Below are positions 12,077 to 30,560 of a DNA stretch of 64,000 nucleotides, in pieces; within the stretch, counting starts at the first letter, position 1; every line of letters begins with the position of its first letter. The DNA is taken from positions 124,001 to 188,000 of the forward strand of contig JAOTOM010004835.1 of NCBI GenBank assembly GCA_034440615.1, read 5' to 3'. The position numbers and the translations under genes are program-made. This DNA comes from Ashinkailepas kermadecensis. Taxonomy: Eukaryota; Arthropoda; Thecostraca; Neolepadidae. Below the pieces are notes generated by a model. It made no database searches, was not told where the DNA came from, and saw only the letters and a list, made by a program, of their open reading frames with translations.

Positions 12077-14152
12077 AATTTAATCACCCGTAACCGTGAA
12101 CGAGCGAAGACCCGCCGCATCATTCGTGAAGCTAGGCGTCGTTCATGGTCCTTATATTTACAGCAGCTCACTTTTCAAACTCCTTTAAGTAAAATATGGC
12201 AATTAATCAGACGTTTGTCCGGACGCTCCCCATTTAAATCTCTCCCGGCCCTCAAAGTCCACAATCTCACCATTACAAACCCACAAACCATTGTAAATAC
12301 CATAGCTGATACCATAGCCCATAATAGCTCCAATGAGAACTACCGATCTAATTTCTTACAAAATGCACGGCACACTTTTCACACCAATCTTGACCTCTTT
12401 GATTCCGACAATACCGAGTACTACAATGCGTCTTTTCAACTTTCTGAACTGCAGAATGCCATTTCCTCCGCCGGTAACACTTCAGTAGGTCCTGACAAAT
12501 TGCATTATTCCTTCTTTCGACATTTATCTGACCACACCAAACAATGCATCTTAGACACATTTAATTCATTATGGTCAAATCACATCTTTCCTGAAACATG
12601 GAAAAAAGCAATCATCATTCCCATTCCAAAACCCGGCAAAGATCACAGTAACCCCAATAATTTTCGGCCAATTGCTCTTACCAGTTGCTTGGGGAAACTT
12701 CTTGAAAGAATGATTAGCAAAAGACTGACCTGGCACCTGGACACAAATTCTCTTTTATCTCCATTCCAATGTGGTTTTCGTCATGGACGCAGCCCAGTCG
12801 ATCATCTCATCAGATTAGAAACAGACATCCGCCTTGGTTACAAAAAGCACGAACACACAGTGGCAGTATTTTTAGACATTAACAAAGCTTATGATATGGT
12901 CTACAAACCCGCATTACTTTTCAAAATTCATCAACTCGGTTTCAAAGGACACTTAGCTCATTATTTAATAGGTTTTCTATCTGGTAGTCGCTCTTTCCAC
13001 CTCAGATGTCGATCATCAATCTCCACTCAGCATGTTATGCACAACGGACTGCCACAGGGAAGCTGCATATCACCAGTTTTATTTAACATCATCATTAATG
13101 ACCTTTTCGCTGACATGCCTGCAAATGTATCATTTTCTCTTTTCGCGGACGATAGTGCAATTTGGTGCTCAGACAAAAATTACGAAAATTGTTTGATTCG
13201 GCTTCAAAACGCCCTTGACAGAGTACATCAATGGTCCATCAAGTACGGTTTCAATTTTTCGGCCCCCAAATCTGCAACCATGATTTTTAGCAAATGCACT
13301 CCCTGCCCAAACCCAGATACACAGCTTCACCTTGGACAAAATGACATACCTTTTGTACATTCATTTAAATTTCTTGGTGTAATCTTTGATCGTAGGCTTT
13401 CCATGCATCAACACATCAAACACATCCAGAACAAATGTTTTCGCCGACTAAATTTATTTCGCTGCATTACTTCCACCCCATTAGGAGCCGATCGTCACAC
13501 TCTTTTACAACTATATAAATCCTTAGTGCTCCCCATCATTGAATATGGCTCAGTAGTTTATGCTGGTGCCAGCCCATCCTCCTTACAAATTTTAGACACC
13601 ATTCAAAATAAATTTCTTCGTATCGCACTCGGTGCAATGACCACTTCACCCATCATTTCTTTAGAAGCCGAATCGGGAATTCCTCCATTAGCTCTCCGCC
13701 GAATGCAACAAACACTTAGGTACGCCTCCAAAATTAAATTTCATGCAAACCACCCGACACACACATCATTGCAAATTCTCCCAAATTTACATCATCATTA
13801 TTTAGGTCCAGCGGAAAAACGAACTGGTCTCACTATAGCTTCTCGGGTAAAAACATTTTCTGAACAACTTCATTTCACTATTCCACCCATTACTTCTCTT
13901 TCTCCACCAACTACACCACCGTGGCAGATAGCCGAACGACACATTTTATATCTCACCACCACTCCAAAATCACAGCTTTGTCCGGAATATACCAAACAAA
14001 AATTTCACCAATTTCGGTCTCGTTATTACCATGTTCCTTTTGTTTTTACAGACGGTTCTAAAGATGCTAACCTTACAGGAAATGCCGTAGTTTCGGGAAC
14101 ATACAAAACAACAACATCGATTACCAGACGGAGCATCAATTTTAATCGCTGA
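12077..14152 (+). CDS. LINE ORF2 reverse transcriptase domain
   Basis: This is a long frame in phase with the end of the endonuclease. RT motifs occur in order: SVGPDKLHYSFFRHL, PIPKPGKDHSNPNNFRPIAL, SCLGKLLERMI, FQCGFRHGRSPVDHL, VAVFLDINKAYDMV (first catalytic Asp), NGLPQGSCISPVLFN, LFADDSAIW (13142-13153, catalytic Asp pair), and a thumb segment FKFLGVIFDRRLSMHQHI. It then reads into the start of RNase H (VFTDGSKD, 14048 on), where it shifts frame and stops at 14150-14152. The core polymerase is uninterrupted over about 640 codons, showing selection until recently. The gene product reverse-transcribes its own RNA at the nicked target. Confidence 0.9.
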   Translation, partial: NLITRNRERAKTRRIIREARRRSWSLYLQQLTFQTPLSKIWQLIRRLSGRSPFKSLPALKVHNLTITNPQTIVNTIADTIAHNSSNENYRSNFLQNARHTFHTNLDLFDSDNTEYYNASFQLSELQNAISSAGNTSVGPDKLHYSFFRHLSDHTKQCILDTFNSLWSNHIFPETWKKAIIIPIPKPGKDHSNPNNFRPIALTSCLGKLLERMISKRLTWHLDTNSLLSPFQCGFRHGRSPVDHLIRLETDIRLGYKKHEHTVAVFLDINKAYDMVYKPALLFKIHQLGFKGHLAHYLIGFLSGSRSFHLRCRSSISTQHVMHNGLPQGSCISPVLFNIIINDLFADMPANVSFSLFADDSAIWCSDKNYENCLIRLQNALDRVHQWSIKYGFNFSAPKSATMIFSKCTPCPNPDTQLHLGQNDIPFVHSFKFLGVIFDRRLSMHQHIKHIQNKCFRRLNLFRCITSTPLGADRHTLLQLYKSLVLPIIEYGSVVYAGASPSSLQILDTIQNKFLRIALGAMTTSPIISLEAESGIPPLALRRMQQTLRYASKIKFHANHPTHTSLQILPNLHHHYLGPAEKRTGLTIASRVKTFSEQLHFTIPPITSLSPPTTPPWQIAERHILYLTTTPKSQLCPEYTKQKFHQFRSRYYHVPFVFTDGSKDANLTGNAVVSGTYKTTTSITRRSINFNR

Positions 14153-14891
14153 ATTATATGCCATCCTCATTGCCCTCCGTTATATTCGCAACCGTTTTCT
14201 CTGTCACCCCATGCGCAGCGTCATCATTTGTTCGGACTCCAAATCTGTTTTACAATCTCTTTCGTCACTTTCTTTTTCACATCATTGCCATATTTATATT
14301 TATGAAGCACTAGAAACACTTCATCTGATGGGCGTGAAGGTCCGTTTCCTGTGGGTGCCCAGTCACTGCGGCATCCCAGGAAACGAGGAAGCAGATCATC
14401 TAGCAAAACAATCATTACAATTACCACACATCACAGAAATCCCACCACATTTTGACGCCATTAAATCAACAATACGACAAAACATTCGGCATTTTTGGAA
14501 CCAAACCTGGACACAAAGCACAAACCATACCCAATTACGGAACATTAAACCAGTCATCGATATTCGGACGCCATCATTTCTAATCAACCGCCACGAAGAA
14601 AAAGTCCTATCGCGCATCCGCATAGGACATACTTACCTCACACATCGATTTATTTATTCTGCTTCACCTCGGCCTTCATGCCCATCATGTAACACTCATA
14701 TTACAGTCCCACATATATTACTACACTGCCCGCAATACCATGGCCCTAGAAAACCACTTACCGATTACTGCCACACACACAACATTCCATTATCTTTGCC
14801 CTCATTGTTGGGGGATGATCACCCGTTTCTTATCAAGCTACTTTTCATTTTTATTTTTCTTCGACAAACCAACTTGTTCCAGGAATTATAG
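14042..14891 (+). pseudogene. LINE RNase H and C-terminal Cys/His domain
   Basis: RNase H begins as FTDGSKD in the RT frame and continues after a shift near 14115-14130 with LIAELYAIL (catalytic Glu), IICSDSKSVLQSL (Asp) and VPSHCGIPGNEEADHLAKQ (His and Asp), so the acidic quartet is present. The C-terminal part holds RIRIGHTYLTHRF and CPSC..HITVPHILLHCPQY, the CCHC segment common to jockey/I LINEs, and ends at TAG 14889-14891. The role would be removal of the RNA strand during second-strand synthesis. Only the single frame change prevents one continuous ORF2 here. Confidence 0.88.
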
Positions 14892-14933
14892 ACTGACTTT
14901 TGCGATCTAATACATTGTTCCTATTATATCAAC

Positions 14934-14965
14934 GGCGCGAAATGGCCTGAGGAGGCCGAAGCGCC
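14934..14965 (+). other. LINE 3'-end stem-loop
   Basis: ggcgc (14934-14938) pairs with gcgcc (14961-14965), and ggcct pairs with aggcc inside it around a gagg loop. The stem is followed by taattcaacaaaatgtcaac and the A tail. Its position is that of a recognition structure for the element's own reverse transcriptase. Confidence 0.6.
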
Positions 14966-14990
14966 TAATTCAACAAAATGTCAACAAAAA

Positions 14991-18597
<3,607 letters not shown>

Positions 18598-19299
18598 TTA
18601 ACCCGCGCCGTCTCGGGGGGGTTGTTATGCACCCCCCTCAGGTTTTCCGCGGATAGTGAAAGAACGGCGCACGGCGGCGCGCCAAAATTTGGCATACCTT
18701 TTGCCACATCAATTTGGCATGTTGTGTAAAAATTTTGAGGTCAGGTCATCTAGCGTCAACGAGTTAGTGAAGGTCAAGTGAGGTCACCTCCAAAAAAGTT
18801 CAACCAGTCGTCTTTAGGCTTTAGGGAGAAGGGAGAAACGTCAGAAGGCTTTAACGGATAAAGATATTTTAATGAAACTTTCAACGTTTGCCATTAGAAA
18901 AACAAAAATTAAAGAAAACTTTAAAACTCAAAAAAAATTATTTAATTTAAAAAAAAAAAAAACACATTTTTTGGGTGGCCAAAAATGTTATGACCCTGGT
19001 CAATTTCGTCTTCCTTTTCTGATTCCAAATAATTTTTGGTTTTTCAAATCTCTCCCAAAATGAACTCCCCAGGGCCAAAAACATGATGTAAATCGTGACA
19101 ATCTAGGCCCCCTAGTGACGTCACTTTGGGGAAATTGGGGGGGTGTCTGGCTTTACTCGTCGAGCGCTTTCCGATGACACCTATTTCGTTTTCTTGCGAC
19201 GCTTAGTTTGGAGATGAGGGAGGGGTGTTTATCCCCCCCACCCCCACCCCGAGACGGGGTGTGAGGATCTGACCGGAGAGGATCTGACCGGAGGGTTAA
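18598..19299. mobile_element. TTAA-bounded non-autonomous DNA element (piggyBac-like ends)
   Basis: TTAA occurs at 18598-18601, followed by CCCGCGCCGTCTCGGGG. The right side has ccccgagacggggtg near 19247 and GGAGGG then TTAA at 19296-19299. The inverted ccgtctcgggg blocks and TTAA flanks suggest a piggyBac-type miniature element. A second copy lies at 46053-46750, sharing the left end, the block gtcgagcgctttccgatgac and the block aactccccag.gccaaaaacatga. The interior has no long open frame. It contains paired AGGTCA half-sites at 18771-18786. Confidence 0.65.
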
Positions 19300-20375
19300 G
19301 GTTCAGAAAATCTCGATTGCATATACACGTGAATTGCGCGGTCCGAAAAAAACCTATGATGTTGTAGCAGAATCAATGATGAAATATTCTTCACACACAG
19401 TTGAAGCCAGTTGCTCTCAAACTCTAGCTTTCAGCTATGTGTCTGCTGGTGGTGATGTCCCTCCCAGGGTTCAGCACATGCCGAAAAGCGGTCCACATAG
19501 TTAATTCGGAAGTGCCGTGAAACATGATGAGGGGAATTGTCAGCGCGCGTGCGTCAGGCCGCCTACAGGTGCATCATGTCTGAGATATTTTGAGTGTTTA
19601 TGAATCAAGACACAATATGCAGCATGTGAGTTGAAATTTGTTTTTGTGCGAGGAAAATTAATTGCGTGGTAGATTTAAACATGTTTTCCACTTCATACAG
19701 ACCACCCATAGGTGATGGGAGATATATATATGGGATTTTATATATGTCAGGAATTGGTCTTTTCCAGTTTCTCATCAAAATTGTCGCCTGACGAAGCCGC
19801 CATAATCTACTCCAGGTACTGATTCGTGGAGAAGGCGCAATGGTGCTCAACCACACTTGTTTGAAAACGCCTTCCGCGCAAGTACCTATACAAAGTCGAG
19901 GAAGCCAACCGTCGGGAGTACCACATCTCGTTCAAATCATACTCGCGGACTTGCGCGGTATGATCATTTTACCAATTCCTAGTTGCTACATCAACTCCAA
20001 CATACATACGTGAGCGAAATGTTACGATTGCGACCATACATTCTGTGATCCTCTTGTCATGTTAAACCACGGACTAAAAGAACTTACTGCGGCTAAAAAA
20101 AAATACATTGCGAACAAACCAAACATGGTTTGGCTTAGCTGTCGGCAGGCGCGTACAGACAGGACAATCGAACAGTAGACGGCTTCAGACACCTCATCAG
20201 CAATCCCACACCATGAAAATCCCACATCAAACCCAACCTCCACATCCAAAACAACCCCCACACCCAAAGCCCAAACCTGTGCAAGGGCCAGGACATATGT
20301 AGCTACTGACTGATGTGATGCGTGCTACAGTCCACGAAGAAGAGCATCGACTGTCGGCACTGCCGGTGAGCCCAC
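19300..20375. other. No gene recognised
   Basis: Intergenic or intronic to the gene whose first exon lies at 20376-20552 on the minus strand. No exon with matching phase was found here. Confidence 0.4.
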
Positions 20376-20552
20376 CTTGCCACGTTTCCTGATGGAGATG
20401 AGCTGCTGGTGCGAGATGTACGGCAGTCCGGGCAAATCTGCGACGTCATCGCACACGACGGGCGTGCCCATGGCTCCGCCGGGGTCGGTCAGTCCGTGCA
20501 GCGAGTGGGTGGCCACCCGCTTGTGGAACAGCAGCGGCGTGAAGCCGGCCAT
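20376..20552 (-). CDS. First coding exon of an unrecognised gene
   Basis: The ATG at 20552-20550 sits in a textbook eukaryotic start context (gtcagccgccATGG). The frame runs 59 codons and ends AAG before GTGGGC at a good donor site (20376/20375), in phase 0. The peptide begins MAGFTPLLFHKRVATHSLHG and ends LPYISHQQLISIRKRGK. Codon use is GC-rich like the other host exons. No signal peptide, membrane segment or known motif is visible. The remaining exons should lie to the left (below 20.37 kb) but I could not find one in phase; a large intron running beyond the LINE is possible. The family is unknown to me. Confidence 0.55.
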
Positions 20553-20739
20553 GGCGGCTGACGCGGTCGGCCGGCACCGGAGAGCAGACCCCGCCTCACG
20601 ACACCGCACCCACTCGTCTCGTTCGCCGCCGGGAGCTCAGCCCGTCGCTCGCACGCGCACACACACGGCAGATAGATGTCCAGTGGGCGGACCACAGCCG
20701 GTCGCTCGCCTGGTCTTGACACGGCGGCCCTGCAGGCAC

Positions 20740-20796
20740 CGTCACACACACACACACACACACCGTCACACCGTCACACTGTGTCACACCGTCACA
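20740..20796. repeat. (CA)n and accgtcac microsatellite
   Basis: A (CA)n run of about 20 bases is followed by repeats of accgtcac. It lies upstream of the minus-strand exon at 20376-20552, in a GC-rich stretch (20553-21100) that could be its promoter or 5' UTR. No core promoter motif is assigned. Confidence 0.7.
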
Positions 20797-21325
20797 TGGA
20801 CGCCGACGCCGCACCAGGCTGACGTCCGCCCCGACAGCCGCTGCAGCGGCCAGACCCGGTCGGAGCCACCGCCGCCGCGACTGCCGGGTCGTTGCCGATG
20901 GCCGACAGTGCCGCCGTTCCGCGGCAATTACCGGCGCGTCGATGGCCGCCGACGGCCGGCACCTGTCGGTATATGGGCCGCCGTTACCCGGCCAACAGGA
21001 CTCGACATACACCATTCAGTCGACATCGATTGTCGACCTCGGTGTCGTGCACGAGCCGCAGCCGCTGCAGCGGCAACAGCAGCACCACCACCACCAGCAA
21101 CAGGAATAATGCAGTGCGGGAAGAACACTGGTATAATGGACGCCTTGCAAATATTAGTGGTTTGTACACGCATGTCCAGGATAAACACAGGACCTGACGG
21201 GTGGATGGAACATGGGTGGACACCGCGAATGACATCCGCCAATCACATACGCAAGCACCTCCAATCAAACTTGTAATCATCCACTGACGGATGGGTCCCC
21301 TCCAGAAGAAAGGTTTACTGAGGCC

Positions 21326-21400
21326 AAGGGCGTCGCCACCGGGGGGGCAGGGGGCAGTCGCCCCCCTGCCGTCAAACAGGGGGCGCCGCCCCCTGAAATT
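21326..21400. other. G/C palindromic edge of minisatellite field
   Basis: ggggggcagggggcag is followed by its near complement cgcccccctgcc, then gggggcgccgccccc. The adjoining sequence gggcgtcgccacc resembles the inverse of tggcgacgccac at 27922, on the other side of the repeat field. This may be the end of a mobile element that carries the repeats; unproven. Confidence 0.4.
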
Positions 21401-21549
21401 TGAGGAGGCCCCTATCCGGAAATGCACAGGAAAAAAGTGAGCAATGAGGACGACGAGACACGAGAGGAGGCCTCCAAGACGTGGGAGGAGGCCCCTAATT
21501 TGAAGAAGGAGTCACCTAGGAGAGGATAGGAGGCCCCAGAAATCACGAG

Positions 21550-23420
21550 AGTGCCAACAATTGGCACGGAGGCCCTCAGGAATGCAAAGGATGCCCCCAG
21601 GATCGCAAAGGAGGCCCCCAGGATTGCAAAGGAAGCCTCCAGGATTACAAAGGAGGCCCCTGGATTGAAAAGGAGGCCCCCAGGATTGCAAAGGAGGCCT
21701 CCATGATTACAAAGGAGGCCCCTGGATTGAAAAGGAGGCCCCCAGGATTGCAAAGGAGGCCCACAGGATTGCAAAGGAGGTCCCCAGGTTTGCAAAGGAG
21801 GACTCCAGGATTGCAAAGGAGACCCCTAGGAATGCAAAGGAGGCCCTCACGATTGCAAAGGAGGCCTCCAGGATTACAAAGGAGGCCCCCAGGATTGCAA
21901 AGGAGGCCCCCAGGATTGCAAAGGAGGCCTCCAGGATTACAAAGGAGGCCCCAGGATTGAAAAGGAGGCCCCCAGGATTGCAAAAGGAGGCCTCCAGGAT
22001 TACAAAGGAGGCCCACAGGATTGCAAAGGAGGCCCCCAGGTTTGCAAAGGAGGCCCCATGGTTGAAAAGGAGGCCCCCAAGATTGCAAAAGGAGGCCCAA
22101 GGGTTGCAAAGGAGGCCTCCATGATTACAAAGGAGGCCCCTGGATTGAAAAGGAGGCCCCCAGGATTGCAAAGGAGGCCCCCAGGATTGCAAAGGGAGGC
22201 CCCCAGGTTTGCAAAGAAGGACTCCAGGATTGCAAAGGAGACCCCCAGGAATGCAAAGGAGGCCCTCACGATTGCAAAGGAGGCCTCCAGGATTACAAAG
22301 GAGGCCCCCAGGATTGCAAAGGAGGCCTCCAGGATTGCAAAGGAAGCCTCCAGGATTACAAAGGAGGCCCCCGGGATTGAAAAGGGAGGCCCCCAGGATT
22401 GAAAAGGAGGCCCCAGGATTGCAAAAGAGGCTCCCAGGATTGCAAAGGAGGCCACCAGGATTTCAAAGGACTCCAGGATTGCAGAGGAGGCCCCCAGGAT
22501 TGCAAAGGGAGGCCCCCAGGTTTGCAAAGGAGGACTCCAGGATTGCAAAGGAGACCCCAGGAATGCAAAGGAGGCCCTCACGATTGCAAAGGAGGCCTCC
22601 AGGATTGCAAAGGAGTCCCCCAGGATTGCAAAGGAGGCCCCCAAGATTACAAAGGAGGCCCCATAATTGCAAAAGTGGCTCACAGGATTGCAAAGGAGAC
22701 CACCAGGATTTCAATGGAGGACTCCAGGATTGCAAAGGAGGCCCCCAGGATTGCAAAGGAGTCCCCGGGAATGCAAAGGAGGCCCCAGGATTGCAAAGGA
22801 GGCCCCAGGATTGCAAAGTAGGCCCCCATGATTGCAAAGGAGGCCCCCAGGATTGCAAAGGAGGCCTCCAGGATTACAAAGGAGGCCCCCAGGATTACAA
22901 AGGAGGCTCCCAGGATTGAAAAGGAGGCCCCCAGGATTGCAAAGGAGGACCCATGATTGAAAAGGAGCCCCCGGATTGCAAAGGATGCCCCAGGATTGCA
23001 AAGGAGGCCCCCATGATTACAAAGGAGGACTCCAGGATTGCAAAGGAGGCCCTCAGGATTGCAAAGGAGGACACCAGGATTGCAAAAGAGGCCTCAGGAT
23101 TGCAAAGGAGGCCCCATGATTACAAAGGAGGACTCCAGGATTGCAAAGGAGACCCACAGGATTGCAAAAGGAGGCCTCCAGGATTGCAAAGGAGGCTCCA
23201 GGATCGCACAGGAGGCCCCTATGATTGCAAAGGAGGCCCTCAGGATTGCGAAGGAAGCCCCCAGGATTGCAAAAGAGGCCCCAGGATTGCAAAGGAGACC
23301 CCCATGATTGCAAAGGAGGCCCCCAGGATTACAAAGGAGGCCCCCAGGATTGCAAAGGAGGCCCTCAGGATTGCAAAAGGAGGCCCCCATGATTGCAAAG
23401 GAGGCCCCAATACGGGAAGG
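21550..23420. repeat. 21-bp minisatellite, dozens of units
   Basis: The unit aggattgcaaaggaggccccc repeats with substitutions (tgattacaaagg, ggaatgcaaagg, gattgaaaagg) and rare 1-2 bp slips. Because 21 is a multiple of three, all frames repeat a 7-residue motif, giving spurious open frames on both strands (RRPPGLQ on plus, CNPGGLL on minus). I treat it as noncoding satellite. Confidence 0.95.
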
Positions 23421-24370
23421 GAGACCTCAGAAAATGAGAGAAGGCCCTAAGACGGAAGAGAAAGCCAGTGGATATGAGATGAGGTTTCGGAGAGGTAAAA
23501 GCAGTCCCCGAAACGGGTAAGCTTCCACCAAGATAGAAAAGGATAATCCAGAAAAGTGGCAGGAAGCACCTAATTCGGAAGAGGACGATATAAGATTGGA
23601 AAGAGACCCTATGATGCACGAGGAAGCCCCTAAAATAGGAGAGAATGGCCATTAGATAAGAGGGATGGCACCCAGGCGAGAGAGAAGGTTTCAAGACGGG
23701 CAAGAAGGTCCCCAGGAAATGACAAGGTAACTGAGATAGGAAAGGTTGCGTGTAATTTGGAAGAGAAGCCACCTAAGAGAAAACAGGAGTCCACCAGGAG
23801 ATAAGAGGCCAACCTTAAAATGGGAAAAGATAGAATCAAAACGCGGAACAGGAGGCCCCGAAGACGTGAGAGAAGGCCCCTAATTTGAAAAAGAAAGCCT
23901 CAAAAAGAAAAAAGGAGGCCCCTGCCGAACTCGAGAGGAGTCCCTCGAGATGGAGTAGGAGGTCTCCAGGGCCGAATGAGGCCCCGACGACCGGAAGGAA
24001 TTCCCAGGAAATGAGAGAAGGCCCTTATAATGGGAGTGGTAGGTAGCAGGTATGGAAGGAGGCGAGGTTTCCAAAATTGAAGATCCCTCAAGACGGGTAA
24101 GCTTTGCGCGGACAAAGGAGGAGGCCCACGAGGCTTGGCAGGAGGCCCCTAATTTGGCAGAGAATGCCCCTGGAACATGAGAGGAAGTCCCATGTCATGT
24201 TAAAGGGGGGCCCCAGGATGTGGGAGGAGGTCCTCCAAAACGGGAGAGGAAGACCATTGAATATGGAGGAGGGTAGGACGGACGAGAAGACGTCCAAAAC
24301 CGGTAAAGAAGCTCCAGGAAATGAGACGAGACCCCTAAGACGCGAGAGGAGGTCTATAATTTGCTAGAAG
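23421..24370. repeat. Degenerate extension of the minisatellite
   Basis: Units of about 27-30 bp keep aggaggcccc and gagagaaggcccc blocks but vary in length and sequence. It is transitional between the 21-bp array and the field that follows. Open frames are short and not protein-like. Confidence 0.7.
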
Positions 24371-26240
24371 CATCTGAAATGGCAGGAGTCGTGCCGGGGT
24401 ACTTGAAAATCACGACATGGGCCCAAAAAGATCCGGCCGGGGCCCCTGAAAATCTCGCTGAGCCTATGGGTACCAAAAATGCACGCCTGGATCATGAAAA
24501 TAACGCTAGGGGCACGATAAGTCGTACCGTTCCCCAACAGTATCATTTAGACACAAATGAAGCCGGGGCAACGAAAAACAATCCGGACATGGATAATCAC
24601 TCTTGGGCCCCAACAATGACACTAAAAGCATCCAAAACGTATTGGACACCCACAAAGTGTCGAGGTCGCTAAAACTCGCGCTAGGGATCCAAGCAAATGA
24701 CGTCGGGATACAAAAGATTACATTGGACTAAAAAAGTCGCGTCGCAACCTTCGAAAATCTCACTGGGGACCAAAAAAGTCGCGCCTGGACACCAAAGGTT
24801 GCTGCTGCCCCAAAATCAATTATCAACCGGAATGTCACTCTGCGCCCAAAAAAATCGGGTCAAAGTCGGGTCAAACACGTTGGGCACTGGAAAAAAACGT
24901 GTCAGGGCACCGAAAAAATCGCACCTGGAGACCGAAGAATCGTACCAGGACCCAAAAATATCACGTAAGGACCTATATAAAAAAATAGAACTCCTTCGGT
25001 GACCGCAGTGACATATCAAAGGGCAAATGGCCTCTCCCTCCTAAGAGGGATATGCTTCCAAGAATCGAGCCGAGGCCCCCAAAAGTCGCGCTGGGACCAC
25101 ACAAATTCGCGTCGGTCCACCAGAATTCGCGTAGGGGCTCAAAGTAAATACGTCGGGCCCCAGAAAGCTCGCTCCGAGGCACGAAAATCCGCAACAGGAA
25201 CCGCCAAGATCGCGTTGGGGTCACAGCTAAGTACAACGCGCCCCGCAAACTCGAACCGGTCCCACCAAATTTCGCGCTCGGACCCACAATTCGGTAGTAC
25301 CAAAAATTTCGCGCTCGGACCCATCGGTAGTACCAAAAATTTGGTCTGGGCATCAAAAATTAACGTCGGGGCTGCCAACAATTGGCGTCTATGGCCCCAC
25401 ATAGGCACCGTGTCCCATCGGTATCCGAAGAATAAAGCCGGAGCCCTCCAAAATCAGGAGGGATTGCAAAAAAGTCCGGGTCAGGACAATGGTTCTGGAG
25501 CACCGAACATGTCATCAGATGCCTTGACAAATCGCGTACGGCATCGAAAAACATACCGGAGCTCGAAGAAAATCGAGGTGAGATACAAAAACATGGCACC
25601 AGGGACTCGAAAAATCAGGGCGGGATTCGGAAGTTAAAGAAAATTCAGAAGAGATCCACAAAATCACGTTGAGCCAAGATAACTTGCGTTGGGTACGGAA
25701 CCACGCGTCTGGGCGTGATAAGTCGCGCTGGGACCCATAAAAATCGCACCGAAGCCTCAGAATCGTACTGGGGCCCCACAAATGAGCGTCAGAAGCCCCA
25801 AATAAACACAACGGGACCCTAAGAGCACAACGGGGACCGAAAATGCGACTGGCCCTTCAAAGCGCAGTCTCGTAAAAAGCGGCAGGGTCCGAAAACATGC
25901 GTTGTAGCCATAACTATATATACCGGGAACACTAAAAAAACAAAAACAAAAACACCGGAAGCTCTCAAGGCACACAGGGGCCATATGACCGCACAAGGGC
26001 CTGAAAAGGGGCTGGGGCCGCAAAAAGCAACATGTCCCAAAACGAACAAAAATACCGGGCACTAAGTAAACACATCGAGATCTTTGAAAGCGCCCCGACA
26101 ACTAAAAGAAAAATATTCGGTGCGCAAAAAAAGCAACAAAACCCTAAAACGAGCAGGGGTTTCGAAAATGCGTTGGGCCTCTAACAAAAATAAATTGGAG
26201 CCTTAGGGTACATCCGTAGACGAAGAAATACGAAACGGGT
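24371..26240. repeat. Degenerate repeat field, about 27-30-bp units
   Basis: The recurring core is (a)aaatcgcg(c/t)(c/t)gggacc with variable spacers, for example near 24770, 24910, 25090, 25290 and 25730. A block of the same type in reverse orientation lies at 34370-34985. No gene is supported. Confidence 0.7.
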
Positions 26241-30354
<4,114 letters not shown>

Positions 30355-30365
30355 GAACCTGATAC

Positions 30366-30549
30366 CATGGGGTTGCGGTAGCTCAGTAAGTACGGCGTTG
30401 GTCTCATGAATGTAAGATCGTGGGTTCGAATTTCACAACCGGCGGAACTACTGAGTCCACCAGCGAACAGTTGGTGCCAGAGATTGACGACGTTATATGG
30501 TCCAGCAGTCGAATGCGTCGTAGAAGAACTCAAGGTTCTTCTTCTTCAG
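30366..30549 (+). mobile_element. tRNA-derived SINE, tRNA-Met-like head
   Basis: The head has an A-box-like TAGCTCAGTAAG near 30379 and a B box GGTTCGAATTTC at 30422-30433. A CAT lies in the anticodon position (ggtctCATgaa), resembling a Met tRNA. The body follows, with the tail cgacgttatatgg ... gcgtcgtagaag. The flanking sequence gaacctgatac occurs at 30355-30365 and 30550-30560, an 11-bp target-site duplication. The tail is shared with the SINE at 61747-61903. Confidence 0.85.
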
Positions 30550-30560
30550 GAACCTGATAC

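Larger units (their letters stand above)
9311..14990 (+). mobile_element. Near-full-length jockey/I-type LINE with RNase H
   Basis: In order: a 5' untranslated region with a duplicated 18-bp motif (9384-9401 and 9425-9442), a Gag-like ORF1 with three zinc knuckles, an apurinic-type endonuclease, reverse transcriptase with a FADD box, RNase H with its catalytic residues, a C-terminal Cys/His segment, and a 3' stem-loop followed by an A-rich tail. This architecture is typical of jockey/I-superfamily LINEs of arthropods. Frames are broken at several short homopolymers and one in-frame TAA, while motifs remain intact. The copy is either young and miscalled, or recently inactivated. Target-site duplications cannot be seen because both flanks run into low-complexity sequence. 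Confidence 0.9.

Noticed and set aside
20377..21276. 299-codon plus-strand frame
   Set aside because: Shadow of the minus-strand exon and of repetitive upstream sequence; low-complexity Arg/Pro/His content.
21645..23450. Open frames of 130-236 codons on both strands, resembling repeat proteins
   Set aside because: They are the six-frame consequence of a 21-bp unit without stops, with slips that change frame freely.
30370..30440. Functional tRNA gene
   Set aside because: A and B boxes are present, but it is part of a SINE with target duplications, and the acceptor stem does not close properly.
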